From: Balanoglossus misakiensis
Taxonomy: Eukaryota > Hemichordata
DNA length: 64,000 bases
NCBI GenBank assembly: GCA_040954595.2
Contig: CM082589.2
Span: forward strand, 496,001 to 560,000
Direction of reading: 5' to 3'
Shown here: positions 14,401 through 29,400 of the stretch, one piece after another
How the letters are laid out: each line of letters starts with the position of its first letter
Position numbering within the stretch: position 1 is the stretch's first letter
The notes under the pieces: model-generated
Told to the model about the DNA's origin: nothing
Seen by the model: the letters and a program-made list of their open reading frames with translations, nothing else
Databases searched by the model: none
Made by a program: the position numbers and the translations under genes

Positions 14401-17400
14401 AGATCGATGGGGAAAAAAGACCATAACAGAGAAGGGGGTCTGTCACCAAAAGTGGATTCTAAACCGATCATCACCAGGTAATAACATAAATAACTTCAAG
14501 CAAAAACATCAAAACAGGAAGACACCACATACTTCATGCAACTGATGCAATAAATCAAATTATAACAAGTTAAGGAAAATTAAACAAATTACAACAAGCA
14601 TATAAACTTATACCATAAAATGCATATACAGCATACATATATGATGTTTACCATTATTGCGCAAAATGTGGCTTTCTAAGAAATGTTTTATTTTACAGTG
14701 AGTGCAATGATTTAGCAGCAGCCTTTATATGCAGCGGGTGTAATTTTTGCACGGTGACTGTTGCAAATTAATATTCAGTTACAGTTTATTTTTAAGTGAC
14801 TTATGACTCATTTTTTTCTATCTATTTGTAGTGCTAATCTTTATACCCAGTACATCTGTGACAGTAATCATTAAACACATCTTTGTGCAGTGATATAGGG
14901 CACTGCGTGTTAAAATTATGATTGCTGATATCGCAACGACTTAACTCACAGTGTTACACAGCTGTAGGTGACCGATTATGCCTGATCCCCTTACGTGCTT
15001 ACTTGGGAAACGAGTACAATGATTCATTGTTCTATTTGTCTAAACGTTAATCTGATTGGTGCGATCTTGGTATTTGCTAAAAATGGGCTTAGAAATGTGA
15101 AATATTGCAGCCATACATACAGTATTTGTCTCGACCGTGGTATTAATTTTAGTTCACTTAAAGTGCAGTTACATTTACCACTTTATGGTAATTTGCCGAA
15201 ACGATGAGTATACTGGTATTTCTTTTTTTATTAACACTTACTGCCCTCTCTATATTCACAGCGAGAACCAGTGTATGGAGAAACACAAGAACATGTGTAG
15301 CCTGAATTGCCGGCGTTGTTTTGGCAGACTCCGTTGTTCAGACACGGATTACTATTGCAAGGTTGTGTAACGCCTGTTTTCAAATAAAATAATTTCGTCA
15401 AACCCATCAAATCAAATCCAATAATATTACAAAGTCTGGACTAGCAGCTTGATGAGGGCAAGACTTTGCGCATTAATCAACAATCTCTGTTTTCTGTCTA
15501 TATCAGGCTGATTTCTAATACGAAGAATGCGATTTGAGATAAGTTTAGACTTTTGATTTCTTACTTTTATTATAATTGTCATCCTAATAGGATGAAATGC
15601 AGACACAATTTGGCTTTAAAGATGAAGCATGATACACACAAAGTTTTCATAACCAAATCACTTATCACAGCAATCTGGAATGTTCAATATGTTATTAACT
15701 TATAAGTTAAGTACACAGCCACTGCAAACTTTGAAAACAGATCTATGGGTTTAACAATGCATGATACAAGAGTTGCTGGGCCAAGACGTTACCTGTGTCA
15801 CAGTTTGTACCAGTCCATGAGAATGCGCAGTTGCATCTGTAAGCATTATTGTTCTCAAGGGCAATGCATGTGGCACCATTCTGGCAAGGGTCGCTATTAC
15901 AGGGATCGGGAGCTGGAAGAAAATTGGATCGTCAAGAATCATCATTGTTTGTACGTCAAACAGCTACAGCATGCACTGTGTTTTAGACATATATGGAAAA
16001 TCACATTTGTTAGAACGCCAAGCCCACAACAAACTTACCTCCAAGCAAAAGTTGTTTGAAAAGCAGTTATTTGACAAAGCAAAAGCACTAATGTTTAACA
16101 CCAAAATACTCAGAACCAGGCACATGAAAAACGATACAAAAAATACGGCATCTATCCAGCTAATGAAGTATTAGTGACAATCCAATTTAGCAAACTGTTA
16201 GAGAGCACATCGAGACATGCTTTGTGTTTAATCGACCCTTTACGCACCAATCTGGCAAAAGAAACCAGAGTATCCCGTGGAACAGTCGCATAGATATGCG
16301 GTGTCGAAATTAACTGATCTGCATAAGCCTCCGTTAAGACAGGGTGAACTTAAACAGGGTGTTTCTGGGATGGGAGCAAAATATGGGATTTGTGGATTAA
16401 TTATGGATGTTACAGCCGGGATTGTTTAACAAGGCATCACCATGGAAAAGTGGTAATAGTGTAGAAGAAGGAAGAGTATAAGGAGAAAAGTGTTTCAAGA
16501 GGATGGCAGGAAATTATTCAAAACAGGAAAAGACGATGTATGTAACATAATTTTGATTTTAGAATAGAACTATAAATCGATAATACTTACGCAATTCGCA
16601 ATTTGTTCCTGTGTATCCATTGACACACGAACAGATGTAACCATCATAGTCACTTGTTGGCGTGCAGGCCCCAGCGTTCTGACATGGAAGGCTATCACAA
16701 GGATTGGATGCTGAAAAGGCCAAGTAAAAATTTGTTGAAATTGCAATGTTAACGGTTAAGCATGACACACACACACAATTTTCGAGCAAGTTTTTATCGT
16801 ATACTTCTCTTGTTGCATATGTAGATAATTTTTGTGTACAATTGTTTTGCACAGGTGAAATTCTGACAAATCTTTTTGCATGATACATTGGTTGAATTCT
16901 TGGTCAGCTCAAGAGTTCAACACACACACACACGCACACACACACATTTATGCTTTAAGTCATACATATTCAAGTCTTACTTATCAAAGATAATTAAATC
17001 ACAAAACACAATCAAGAAAGCAAGAAGACAAAGACTGGATAGGACATGCATAGAAAAGGACATGCAAAGTGGAATTAACATAAAGAAAATTAGATGATGT
17101 ATGTGCATATATGATAAACATACAATTGACTTCATATAATCGCAAAAGATCTCGCAACGCAGTAACTGACCATGCGGGGTGACATGCACTAGGTCAGGTA
17201 ACGTATATATACCTAAGGGTGTCGAACACTAATAGTAATACACGAATATAAAGCGTAAGACCGCATATCCCTAAGTAGCAGGTGCAAATTTGTGAAATGA
17301 TGTGACATAAGCCACGTGTTATGTGCTATCCTGTCAAAATGTTGGTGTGACGGTGTCAGAAGTAATCAGATATACATGTCTGTCTGCCCATCCGTCCGTC

Positions 17401-20400
17401 TGTCTGTCTGTAGTTGAGGCAGATCATGCTACAGATTGCATGTGCGTACGATTATACCCTGAGTTATCTCATCACCGCAGTGAAAGTGCCCAATACTGCA
17501 TCATGCACTTGCTCCGAGGTCCTGCAATCATTAAGGCAGCATCACCTAATATATGAAAGCACCCCTGTAGTAGACGATATGTGATGTAATATACTATACT
17601 AATGATACGCTAATTCCTGTACATAGACTGTTCTGTCTTACACTGAATCTCGCATCGTTCACCAATGAAGCCCTGGGCACAGTCACACGTGAAACCTGTG
17701 TTCTGGACGGTCGCTCGACACGTTGCCCCGTTCAAGCACGGCGTCTGGTCACAGGGGTCCGGTAATGGGGTAACCGGTGCTGTAATTTGTGTGAAGAAAT
17801 TAAAGCGTTATGAAACACTGAACTCGTAAAATAGTGTTAGTCTCCTGATAAGCAGCACTGTTAGGTCGGGATTGCAATGATGAGGGATCCTGTAAAATGA
17901 AGACATTATGGTTAGAGATGGTTAGCGCAGAATATAGCAATGGGTCCTAAACTATATGCTGTGAATAAATTTATCATTAGGCGCAAAGTTTATCATTCAT
18001 AATTCATAGTTATTGTTAACAGTGCAATTACACTACAAGCATAAGTTACTATAGCACATTACATCTTTGTATATCTTGTGCTTTATTGCTTTTGTGGGGA
18101 TGTCGCTAAGTGCGTTTCTGTGAGTCATGCACTTGAAGACAGTTGTCTTGCACTAATGAACAGTCAGAGTTGCCATCATGTTTGAAGTCATTTTCATCAT
18201 TTTCTTAGAAAATGATTTGGTTGTCAAGTCAACATACTTTCAAATTCCTCATTTGAAAGTGACACTAAATCAAGTAATCCTGACTTCAAAAAATGGTGAC
18301 TCTGACTGTTGCAGTGAGTAAATCAGTCATCGTCGTCAAACCACGACCTCTTTACGGCAAGTTTATGCGATGCCAGAAGAGGCCTGGTTAGCGAGAATGG
18401 TATCGTTGTGTTGAATGAATCCTGGCAAGGGTGCAAGATACAGGCTTACTCTCGTTTTCACAATGGTCGCCATAATATGCAGAACTGCAGTGACAGGTGT
18501 AACTGGTGAAGTCGTCGGCCGGTACGCACGTCCCAGTGTTCTGGCATGGGTTGCTGTCACATGGATCTGGGACTAGAAAAGGAATGTTAAAATTGATCAA
18601 GCAATACTTTGTGTAAGGAGTCTCGAGTGAAAATGGTCTCGTGGTGGAAGCTACTGTGCAAAGATTCCATGCTCTGCGTGATAAATTATCTGTAATTAGT
18701 GAATTAAAATTATGAAATAAGCGTGCTGTGTCAGCACTGTCTGATGAGAGGTTCTGGATAAAAAAAAACAGGCGATGGCGCGCTATGCAGATGACTACAA
18801 GAACTCGCTTGCGATAAAATAAAGATAGCATTTACACAATTAAGAATTTGCATTTTCTTGTGTAGCACTGCACGAAAAGTTAGTACATTTGAGCAAAATA
18901 ACAACGAAACTGGCAATTTAACTACTTTTGTGACTGTTTCATCCTGCATCCATGCAAGCATTTAAATGCATTTTTTACATACATATTCCTATTTTATAAA
19001 TGATTAATTAGCTTTAATCATGCCCTACAAGTGCCGCGTGGCGATTACAAATTTAAAATGCAAATTAGATTGCATACATTAATTGGTCAATGATGTAAGG
19101 ATTTTAAGGCCAAATTTACATTTACAAGGTACCTAAATAGGACTAATTTATAATAATGTAATCTTTTAATATTAGACATTGATGATTAACTACCAGGGTA
19201 AATTATAATGGGTTTTATGCTGGTATCATTAATCCAAATCTAGGGAAATGTTATTCTATATTTTGATATTCTTGTCACCATGGATATTCTTACTTAAATT
19301 CTGACAACGGGATCCATAGAAGCCAAAACAGAGACAGACATATCCCAGATTGTTTTCCACATTAAAGCATTGTCCTCCGTTCAAACATGGGGAGCTGCTA
19401 CAAGGCTCAGCTGGAGTCTCGGCTGTCGCGAGGAACAGAAACACAATTCAAGATGGCGTATGTAACCATGGTTACTAGTAACCGTGATAGTCAGTCTGCA
19501 TCGTATACACTTTAACGATAATTTACAAAAACAATCAGGGAGAATTTGATTCTATGCTTGGTTATTGTCTGGAATGAATTTGCCAAAGCTGTAACAATCT
19601 TTAGTGACTGTGAGAGCAAAGATTTGACATAGACTCATCACACAAATAAAATGCCTTGAGATTGGCTGAAACTTAGGTCACAATTCAAGGGGATGCTTTG
19701 AATCCTTTATAGTATTTACAACGGATATTTATGTGCACAACTACACTATGTTTGTGTGCATTATAAGAATTTTGACAGTTCTAAGATTTATGAATAATAT
19801 CAATCATTATCTTACTGGCTACAACCAAGATGTTACAAATAGTTCCTGTCCACTGGGACAAGCAACTGCATCTGTGTCCGTTACTCTCTTGCACACACGT
19901 GCCTCCATTTTGGCAAGGGTTGCTGTCACATGAAAACTCTGGCCTTGTCGTTGTAGGTTCAACAGGTGTTATTGTGCGTTCTGAAATAAAACGATGTTTT
20001 GAAGGTAGTGGTTTAGCTGATAACGTTCAAACGAACCAACATTTGTATTTTCATATGGAAAATACAATTTGTGTGTAAGATGCTTCAGTATACATCATGG
20101 ATACAGGATGCATGAATCACACATGATAAATCAGCAAGATTACAATTGTAAACTGAAGTGTCATTCTATTCAACGCATAATAACATATGCTGTTAAAAAT
20201 AAAATGATAAAAGCTGTGATTCTGAAGGGAATGACCTGAAAAGGTATGATCAGTTAATGAATATGGAATAGCAACATGCTGGTTAGTTTTTTCTCTGACG
20301 TATGACAGAGTAACCGTTTTCATGCATCTGTAAGACAAAGAAACGCAGCGCAGACGTTATTAACAAAATTAAAAAAAAAGATCCAAGAAGATCATGCACA

Positions 20401-23400
20401 TGCAACGACCATGCAAGAATTTAGATGACAGTACAAACAATTCGACCAACCACAGCATGATGGCACAACGAAACAGAACCATGTAACACAACGCGAAAGA
20501 CAAGACACCAAAGGCTTCCAGGCACATGCAAGAATTTGACAAATAGACCAACACCAACATGAAGACCAATCACAAACGAATCAATAACCAGGCACATGAA
20601 GATTTACCAATTTCACAATTTTCTCCCAACCACTTTGAAGTGCAGAAACAGATGTATGTGGAGTTATCGTAATCATTCACACAGGTTGCACCGTTAAGAC
20701 AAGGACCACCACCGCAGTAATTAACTATAAAGTAATTAAAAATAAGAATGGGTTATGACATTAGTGGTGTGTTCTAGAGTTTATTCATTCGTTAGAGAAA
20801 GGGGAGCTCTGTGCAACTGAAGATATTACTTGCCACTCAAAACGGGCAATAACGAAAGCTAACATGTGACTTTCACTTTCAGATAAAGCAACCCTAACAT
20901 ATTATAAGGGAAACATTTACTCATCTGATTAAACTGTTCATAAAATATTATGTCAGCTCATTAATCGCTACACTCTAGAATCATCAAAGTACATGTACAC
21001 ATTTCTGAAATTATTTTGAAAAAACAATGTAAACTTTCATCGAACGGCATTAGAGACGCTTAAAAATGGTTACCGAGTTCACATGTATCGCCCGTCCAGT
21101 CATCAGGACAGTTGCATTCTGCTGCAATGGGTGTGTTATAACATTCCCCTCCATTCAAGCAAGGGTTTGCCAGGGCGCAGTAGTCGACTGTGTGAGTATG
21201 GATGATGTGTGAAAACAGAATATGTTACAACCATGGATTGAGTACATCAACCCAAAAACTACAGAAGTCAAAATAAATTTCTCAAAAAACACCAAATTAA
21301 GATGTATTCTTTGTACATGGTAAACAAGACTTGTTTTTAAAGGCACGCCTCCTTTATCAGTGTCATCTTAAAGCAAAGATTTCAATAGAAAACAAAAGAT
21401 TTGCGCCACATAAACACTCAACGTCAACAAGCAAGAACCAGGGATTGAAAATTGCCCCTTTAAAGCCTACCCTCATCGCAATTGGTTCCTGTTAATCCCA
21501 AAGTGCATTGACATTCATATCTGTCAATAAATGTGGTGCAGGTACCACCGTTCTGGCAGGGCGTGGTTGCACAAAAGTCGACTAGTGACAAAACGAGATG
21601 GTGGAAAAGTTAATTCATCATTCAGAATGAAGACTAATCCTGAGTCTTTTATGATGTGATTACTTAATTGTTTGGAATTTTTCAACTACAATGGCAGTAA
21701 TTCAGTAGCTCACTAGTAAAAATCAATCAATCAATCAGATACTGTATATATATTGAATTGTTTGGATATTTCAAAACTCGTAAATGCATCATATTAATTA
21801 CCCTGATCACAGTTTGTTCCAAGCCAGCCCGCTGTGCACGTGCAAGTGTATGCAAATTGACTGACATCACACTGTCCTCCGTTCTGGCAGGGATTACTAA
21901 CACAGTGATCAACTAAGATGGTAGAAATAATAATTAATCACAAAGTCTTGTCATACACACTATTAGTACATCATGCCAGGATGTTTTAGTGTGGTTAATG
22001 ATGGACAAAAACACTGCAATGTATACAAGATATTAATCGTAAAAAAATTTGGATGGGAAACGACAAGTACATCCAAAACTAGAGAACCTAAAAAAAATAA
22101 CAAATCATATTAAATTAAACTTAGTATACATCTTCATTAAAGGTACATGCACTGACTCACTGTGAACTGAAAATACAAACTCACTACTCAAAGCTAAACA
22201 CAATAACTCACTTCAACCTATAACTGAACACAGGAATACATAGAGGTGCTTGTCATGCACAAAACAGAAACACATCTAGTCAACAAGGCTTCTAAATCTG
22301 TTTACCCCACGAACAGTCTGAGTGTGTCCACCCTGTTACACAGTCACAGAGAAACCCTGTGGCCGTGTTTGTACAAGTCCCGCTATTGAGACACGGTCCA
22401 GCGAAGCAATAGTCAACTGCAAGTACGGTAGCATTAACAAATGGAATAGGGAAAGAATGTTTGAATCGGTCATGATTGTGCTGCGCATGTCATCAGCGTG
22501 CGGTACGCGCAACGCAAAATACTACATATTGCCGGTAATACTTTGTTGAATTTGAACAATAAAAAAGCACACAATGTATAATCAAATCACAATCACATTG
22601 TCATGTAAGTTATACATGTAAGGAGGAGAAGAAAGTCCATTATAATTATATGTTAACTGTTGTAGCGAGAATGATTATTTACTTTACTCTAAAAGAGAAA
22701 GAGAGACAACACATGAAGGAGAAAGTAATTCAAATTGGACATCACTTGTAGAAACATTTATAAGATTAATATGGTTACCCTCGTCGCAGTTTTCGCCTGT
22801 CCAACCACCAACACATGCACAGATGTAACTGGTTGCTGTGTTTGTACAAGTCGCTCCATTTTTACAGACATCGAACGAACAGAAGTCCACTGAAAATTAA
22901 GTGAAGTCTTGGCAGTTAGAGATCAACCCTGGACAGTGTTTTGCAAAACCTGTATTTGCAAAGAACCTTATTTCAGGATTGAGAGTATTCTTGGAGTTGT
23001 GTGTGAAAATACATGTAATTCCATAACATCTTCTAGGGAAATGGGCTGCAAATTTCCCATTCCTTTCAACCCAAGGCATCGAGACACATTCATATCTACC
23101 TTAATCAAGCCATATGCAGCGCTTGTCATAAGCTAATTACATATTTGTTGAATTCAACAAAATCGGTGACATAAGTACTAAAAATGAGCACACTGCTACA
23201 CTGTTAGTAGAAAGTGACAGGATAAATGAGTTAGATGATGGAATGAGGTGGAGTTATTGAATGGTGAACTTTGACACACATCAACTTGACATTACCGAGT
23301 TCACAATTCGGTCCTCGAAACCCAACTCCACAGGTACAGGAGTATGACGTCAGTGAAGGTGTACAGATTCCATCGTTCTGACAGGGTACACTAATACAGG

Positions 23401-26400
23401 GATCCACTTAAGTGGGGAATGAGAAAATATTAAGTGTTAAACTATTATCTATCTTTGTAGAGAAAATTCCCTGCAAGAAAGTGTTCATATTAGCAGTAGA
23501 GTGATCTTCAGTACAAGACTTTCCCACCAAACACAACACCAGTTGCAAATAAAATGACTTTGAATGTGCATGAAGGCAAAAAAAACAATGGCATGCCACA
23601 ATATAAACCATCAATTACATCCCAATCTTGTGCTCGTACCTATGCGCACTTTGAACTGAAGAGGGCGTGATATACTGACTCAGAAACGTTGTCAGTCTTA
23701 CAAGGCCTGAACCTAACGTAGACACGGCAAAATAAAACAACAAAATCATCCAGTGATTTTAAACAAATAGAAACATATCTCCCTAGCAGATTTTCACATG
23801 CTTGTCCCAATTGTCAAACTCAAACTTTTGGTGATGAAAGTGGAGCACTGATCAGAAATCTGTGGCTTGGAAAATTACCTGTGTCACACTGCTCTCCAAT
23901 CCATCCATCTTTACAAGTGCATGTATAAGCAGAGGTGGTCCCGTCACACACTGCGTCATTCTTACAAGGATTGCTGTTGCAGGGATTAGCTGTAATGCAG
24001 AGAGCAATAGAGATGCAAAGATGTGAGCTTACTTGAAGTGTATTGCAAGCTTTGCAGATGTGCTGCTAAAGTTTATACTGTGCATGCAAAATATATGCTA
24101 GTCCTTATTGTGTGCAGTGCATACAAGCTTAATTATTTCACTGGCTAGAAATAAAGTATTATTTTCAGGAAGCATAAGACATACATTAAACTAGGTTGAA
24201 ATGGTTAGTCATATTTCAAACAAACAAACAAGCACTCATGCATACACTTTATAATGGAAGTTAAGACAGTTCAACTTGCAAATATATGAAAGAATGGAAG
24301 GTTTACGAGCACATGAAGAATTAGTGGTTATTATTTTACCAAAAGCATTAAGACAGACAAGGTGTGTTTAGAGGGTGAAAGGTTTAGAGGGTCCAGAAAG
24401 TGTCTTCATGCGAAACAGACCAGGTTCGTAATCCACAATCCACGAAGAATAAACTTGTTAAAAACAATTTCCAAAACCGCCAATCATTATCACCAGAGTA
24501 TTTCAAGAATCCATCATGCAAATTGAAACTTGAAATATCCATCATGCAAATTAAAGAGCCAAAGCCACAACAGACGAGCAAACACAAAGAATTGAACGAG
24601 AACGCCATGCAATCCATCATGCTGATTAACTAATCCCATTATTTAATTTCATGCACGTGGTCTCTTGCAAGACACTCAACTCGCGGTTTTCGCGCTTACC
24701 GATGGCACAAGTTGATCCTAACCATTCACTAGAACAATCACATGTAAACGTTGATCCAGTGGCTGAGTTGGTACATTGGCCACCATTTTGACATGGAGTT
24801 TGGATTTCGCAAGCACCTAAACAAAACGGAATACATGTTAGGAGCAAAGGCAAAACATGAGCTCACAAATAATAACCATCAATTGTGAGACGCCATGGTT
24901 TAATTCTCCAGACCTATTCCTGAAATCAATAAAGTCACATGAGAAAGAAATGGATTAATATATATTTATCCCAAGGAGCATATTCTCAATTTATTGCATA
25001 AACACATATTTTGTATGATGCCAGGACCAATGAGATGCCTTGTAACGAATGACAATGAACATATCTTAACAAATGGCATCATTGGTTGATAAGGCATCAA
25101 ATCACAGAATAGCATTTGACATACCTTCTTCGCATCGCGTGCCTTGCCAACTGTTTGTACATTGGCAGACAAAATAAGTCCCACCACTGATGCAGTTGCC
25201 TCCATTGGTGCAAGGATTACTCAGACATGGGTCGCCTGTTGAAAAAAGAAAGATTTTTATACAACACTGCTTGAAACATGTTTTCAGCAATTTTTTTCTG
25301 AAAGTGAAGCTTGCTTAAATTGTGTGATAGGTTTTCTCAAAGAAATAAACTTAGAGTAATTGTTTTACAATTGTTTTCAAGTCTGGACTTGAATACATTT
25401 TGGTGATGGGTGTACACATATAAATAACTTGTTCACATACAGAAAACTTGGTATTTAATATAGGGAGAAGAACAAGAAAATGTAGTTGGTACACAAAACA
25501 AAAAATATGGCCAGAAGTATAGATAGGGGCCCTAAATGAACCCGAGAAAAGCAGTCGTTAACAGGGGAATGTACATGTAGAAGTTTCTAGTGACATATCT
25601 GTACGATTTTTCTTAACAACCAAACATTCAGAATCAATTAAGTCACTGTATTAATACTAATAGTTGCTAAATTTTTGTTTCTCATTTTAATTTCGCTTGA
25701 TACATTTGCATAACAATGGCCTGTATAGGTTGCGTTCTGCTCGCTATAAATACTACATGTACTACATTATATTTATAGCTGCGCTGAATTTGCCCAAAAA
25801 GAGCATATAAAACCCTTTATTCGTAATTTTACTACTGTGTGATATTTGAGTGTGCTCCCAGACACCGTTTTAGGGTCGGTTCTATATAGATAAAGGTCAA
25901 ATTTCACTCAAAGGAAACTTAGGTCCTGGGACGTAAAACGTGTACACCATACGGGTCAAGGGTCAATATATATATGAATGTACACTCACCTTCTTCACAG
26001 GTTGGACCTGACCATCCAGAACGGCAAGAGCAAGTATATTGGGTACCAACGTCAGTACACGTCCCTCCATTCTTGCAAGGTTGGTCCAGGCATGGATTTA
26101 GCGAGAATGCTAGAAAATAAAACCATTAAAATTAGACCCGAATCCAGCATCAAATTCTTGCACATCCCTATCGTTTCCTCTGAAGAAGAGCACACTTTGT
26201 TCATACGTATTTCACAGCTACGTAAAAACATAGGAACACGATCCGTGCAACGTATTTCACAATTATCTGTCTCCCAACTTATCATTCACACTAGCACTCG
26301 GCAGTGCCTGCCATCATATACTTACGTATTTCACAGTTCGTGCCAACAAAAGACGTGGGACACGAACAAGTGTAAATATTGTTGGACTCCGTACACGTTC

Positions 26401-29400
26401 CTCCGTTCTGACACGGAGAGCTCCCGCAAGGTCCACTTCCTGTAACAGAATATGCTTGACTATCAAGATCTTTATCTGATTGTGGAAGTCAAAGAAAGTT
26501 GAAGTTCCTTCATGTAGGCCTATGTTTTCAGACGAAAACTTGAGATGTTTTTTTCACTTCTCACTCAACTTTTTTCATCAATAAAGTGCTACACCCTTTC
26601 AGGTAAAATGCTACAAAGATGTTGAGTTTGGGCTACGTGAATGAAAACATGTCACGGACCAGGAATAGATTCTTTCGGATCATATCTCAACTTTCCAGAC
26701 AGTCAAACCAACGTCAAATAGAAACGTTAGCATCACTGCCTTTGTCTAGGTCGTTTCGCAGAAGTTTGAATTGTCAGGAAAAAAGTTTTCGGTGGGCACA
26801 CATTCTGATATTTCTCTAATGAAATGTCTGAAAACTTGGTAGGCCTACATCACTTTATCTGTTACAAGCCAAAGAACATTAGCTGAAACAAAATGTCTGT
26901 GTTACTGTGTTTGTTTCGTGAGAAATTGCGAGAACTCGTTTAGGCCAAACATCACCACAGCCAGTGTTTTGGATCTATACCTTGATCACAATTGAGTCCT
27001 TCCCAAGGACCTGAACATCCACAAACGTATCCACCACTACCACCAAGAGGAAAACATGTACCGCCATTCTGACACGGATCGCTTGAACATGCTGTCAAAG
27101 CTGAAAAATATGATAAAATGACATCAATCTTGAGAAAAATGTGTGTGAAATAAAAGTGAAAAATAACATGCGATGACCCTACTTTTTGCATTGAGTGACA
27201 ATCAATAATTACAAAACAGTTGACTTTCACATCACATTAGTGCATTTATAATTACAGGATGCCTTTAACAGTTACATCAAATGCAGAGCGTGGTGAAACA
27301 ACATAAAATGATTATGTACAGGCGAAATACAGGCGAAATCTATCCACATTACATCAGCGTTATAAGCTTACGCAGTGCTTTTCAATTCTGGGTTGTTCTA
27401 AATTGGAGCAACCACTGACTGCTATTAAAAGCAAGATTACTCTTAGAATTGAATACATCTACGTTAATCTATCGCCAGCAGGGGAAGTATAACATCTATA
27501 CTACATGGGTGAGGGGTGACTGCTAGTCAGCGCGGTGAATAATTCAACGGATTTTTTTAATACTTGCCGGGTTAAGAGCTTTGAGGCAACGACGGTTGAA
27601 ATAACTACATGTAGGCTACCTTGTATAAAAGTAGCCAAGCATTGAACAATTTTTGCGAGGGACAGCATCGACCTATTGCAGCTGTCATCTTATTTTAATG
27701 CAATAATTATTGTACTGTAGTGGGCGAGATGAAAGTGACAGACAGAAGTTGTATTTTGAAATATGTGGTGTTAGTGGATGTGGGAAAAAGAATATAAAAA
27801 TTTCGCTAAAGTTTACACCAACTTGCACTCACACACAGACACACAGACAGACACATTCATTGCACAGACAGAAAGATGGAGGCAATCTATTATTCAACTT
27901 ACCAGTTTCACAATTAATGCCAATAAAGTTGTCAGGACAGTCACATTGGTATGAGTTTGAGGATGAAATGACAATACATGTACCCCCATGTTGACAAGGG
28001 TTGTTGTCACAGGGTGTGACTGCATTGTGAGCATGTGCACAGGGAAGGAAAGAAGTGTATGTAAGAATGAAGAGAACGAAAGTTGGTTAGTGACAACACA
28101 CAGTGTACATAAAAAAGTGGAAGGAAAAGTCGCATTTCTGACGATGCGTAACGACAGGCGAAAACCAAAAATCACTGGTCGACTTTTGGCGCTGTTTGAT
28201 AATAAGGTTGTACTACCCTCCTAAACCGCACCAAGAAGCGACTGTTTATCGTTGTTTAAAATTATTTGAATCATTGTCAATGTTATTTGGGGGCCAGCCA
28301 GCATATATCGCATACTGCTTCCTTTGAATTCCCTGTAAAAAAAATCCCAATCGATCGATTTTGGGAGAGTTCATCTTCTGATGCATTTACCGTCTCCCAT
28401 TGCACTTTTACGATCCCCTCAAATCGACCCGTCATAAAGTCTCTTTGTGTCCTCATCTGATACCAAATAACAGAAGACGTAGTTCATGCTTTATTGAATT
28501 CTGTAAACCGCATGCGCCCGGCAATAATTATGACTCTTTACAAACCTGGTATTTCGCAATGAATTCCCTTAAAACTGTCGGCAGGACACGAGCATGTATA
28601 TCCATTTTGAAGATCGTCACTGTTACAAATTCCGCCATTTTGACAGGGGTTACTCTCACAAGGAGATTCACCTTGGGGGTACGACATGTATTCTGTTAGT
28701 CTAGATATTTATACACTTGCATCTAAAGTGACTTTCATGGGAACAAACTGGGATGCAGACGAACTAAACTATCCAACGAAACGGCCGTGAAGAGCGCCAC
28801 CACACTGGTCAATGAAAGAATTCGGTCCACAGAACATTTTATGCGCGTACTTGATAAGATCTGGTCGTAAACTTAAACGGAGATAAAACATTGAGGAGGT
28901 CATATCGACGATTAAAGGTTGTCTTTTTGTCTATTTGGGCTCTTTGAGAGCACAAATCGTGAAAACAAGTTTAACTGTTTCAGCTCTTTAAAAGGCAACG
29001 TTTGCTGGAAAAATTCCCCCGGTCAACTTCTGGACAAATTATAGTAGTTTACGTAGCACACATCAATATTACGACGGGTCTACGATTTGAGGTCCGTGTT
29101 CCCATTAATAACAACGTGAATCAATGGTTAAATAAGAGGGCAGTTAAACAATCAGGCTATATTTGAAAGTACGATGTATGCCCTTTGTGAAATCGCATAA
29201 TAGTAACAGCCACTAGAAGGGACTTATTCAAGATACTTAGAAAAGTAAATAAGGTGACTACGGGGACTAATAATTGGCCAAAGGTAAGCCAATACGCTAC
29301 AAAACGTCTACCATTGCATGCATATATCGCAGATGGTAAACTTACTTGTAGAATAGGTCAAAACCCAACCATTCCCAGTTTTAGCGGTGTTTGTATAAAA

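Noticed and set aside
25978-26445. 155-codon plus-strand open frame
   Set aside because: It is antisense to two EGF exons (25990-26109 and 26326-26439) and the intron between them. It has no domain, and the minus strand has full EGF modules with splice sites.
1-28671. CRISPR-like or satellite array because of regularly spaced similar segments
   Set aside because: The similarity is at protein level (EGF modules), spacing is irregular, and each segment is bounded by splice sites.
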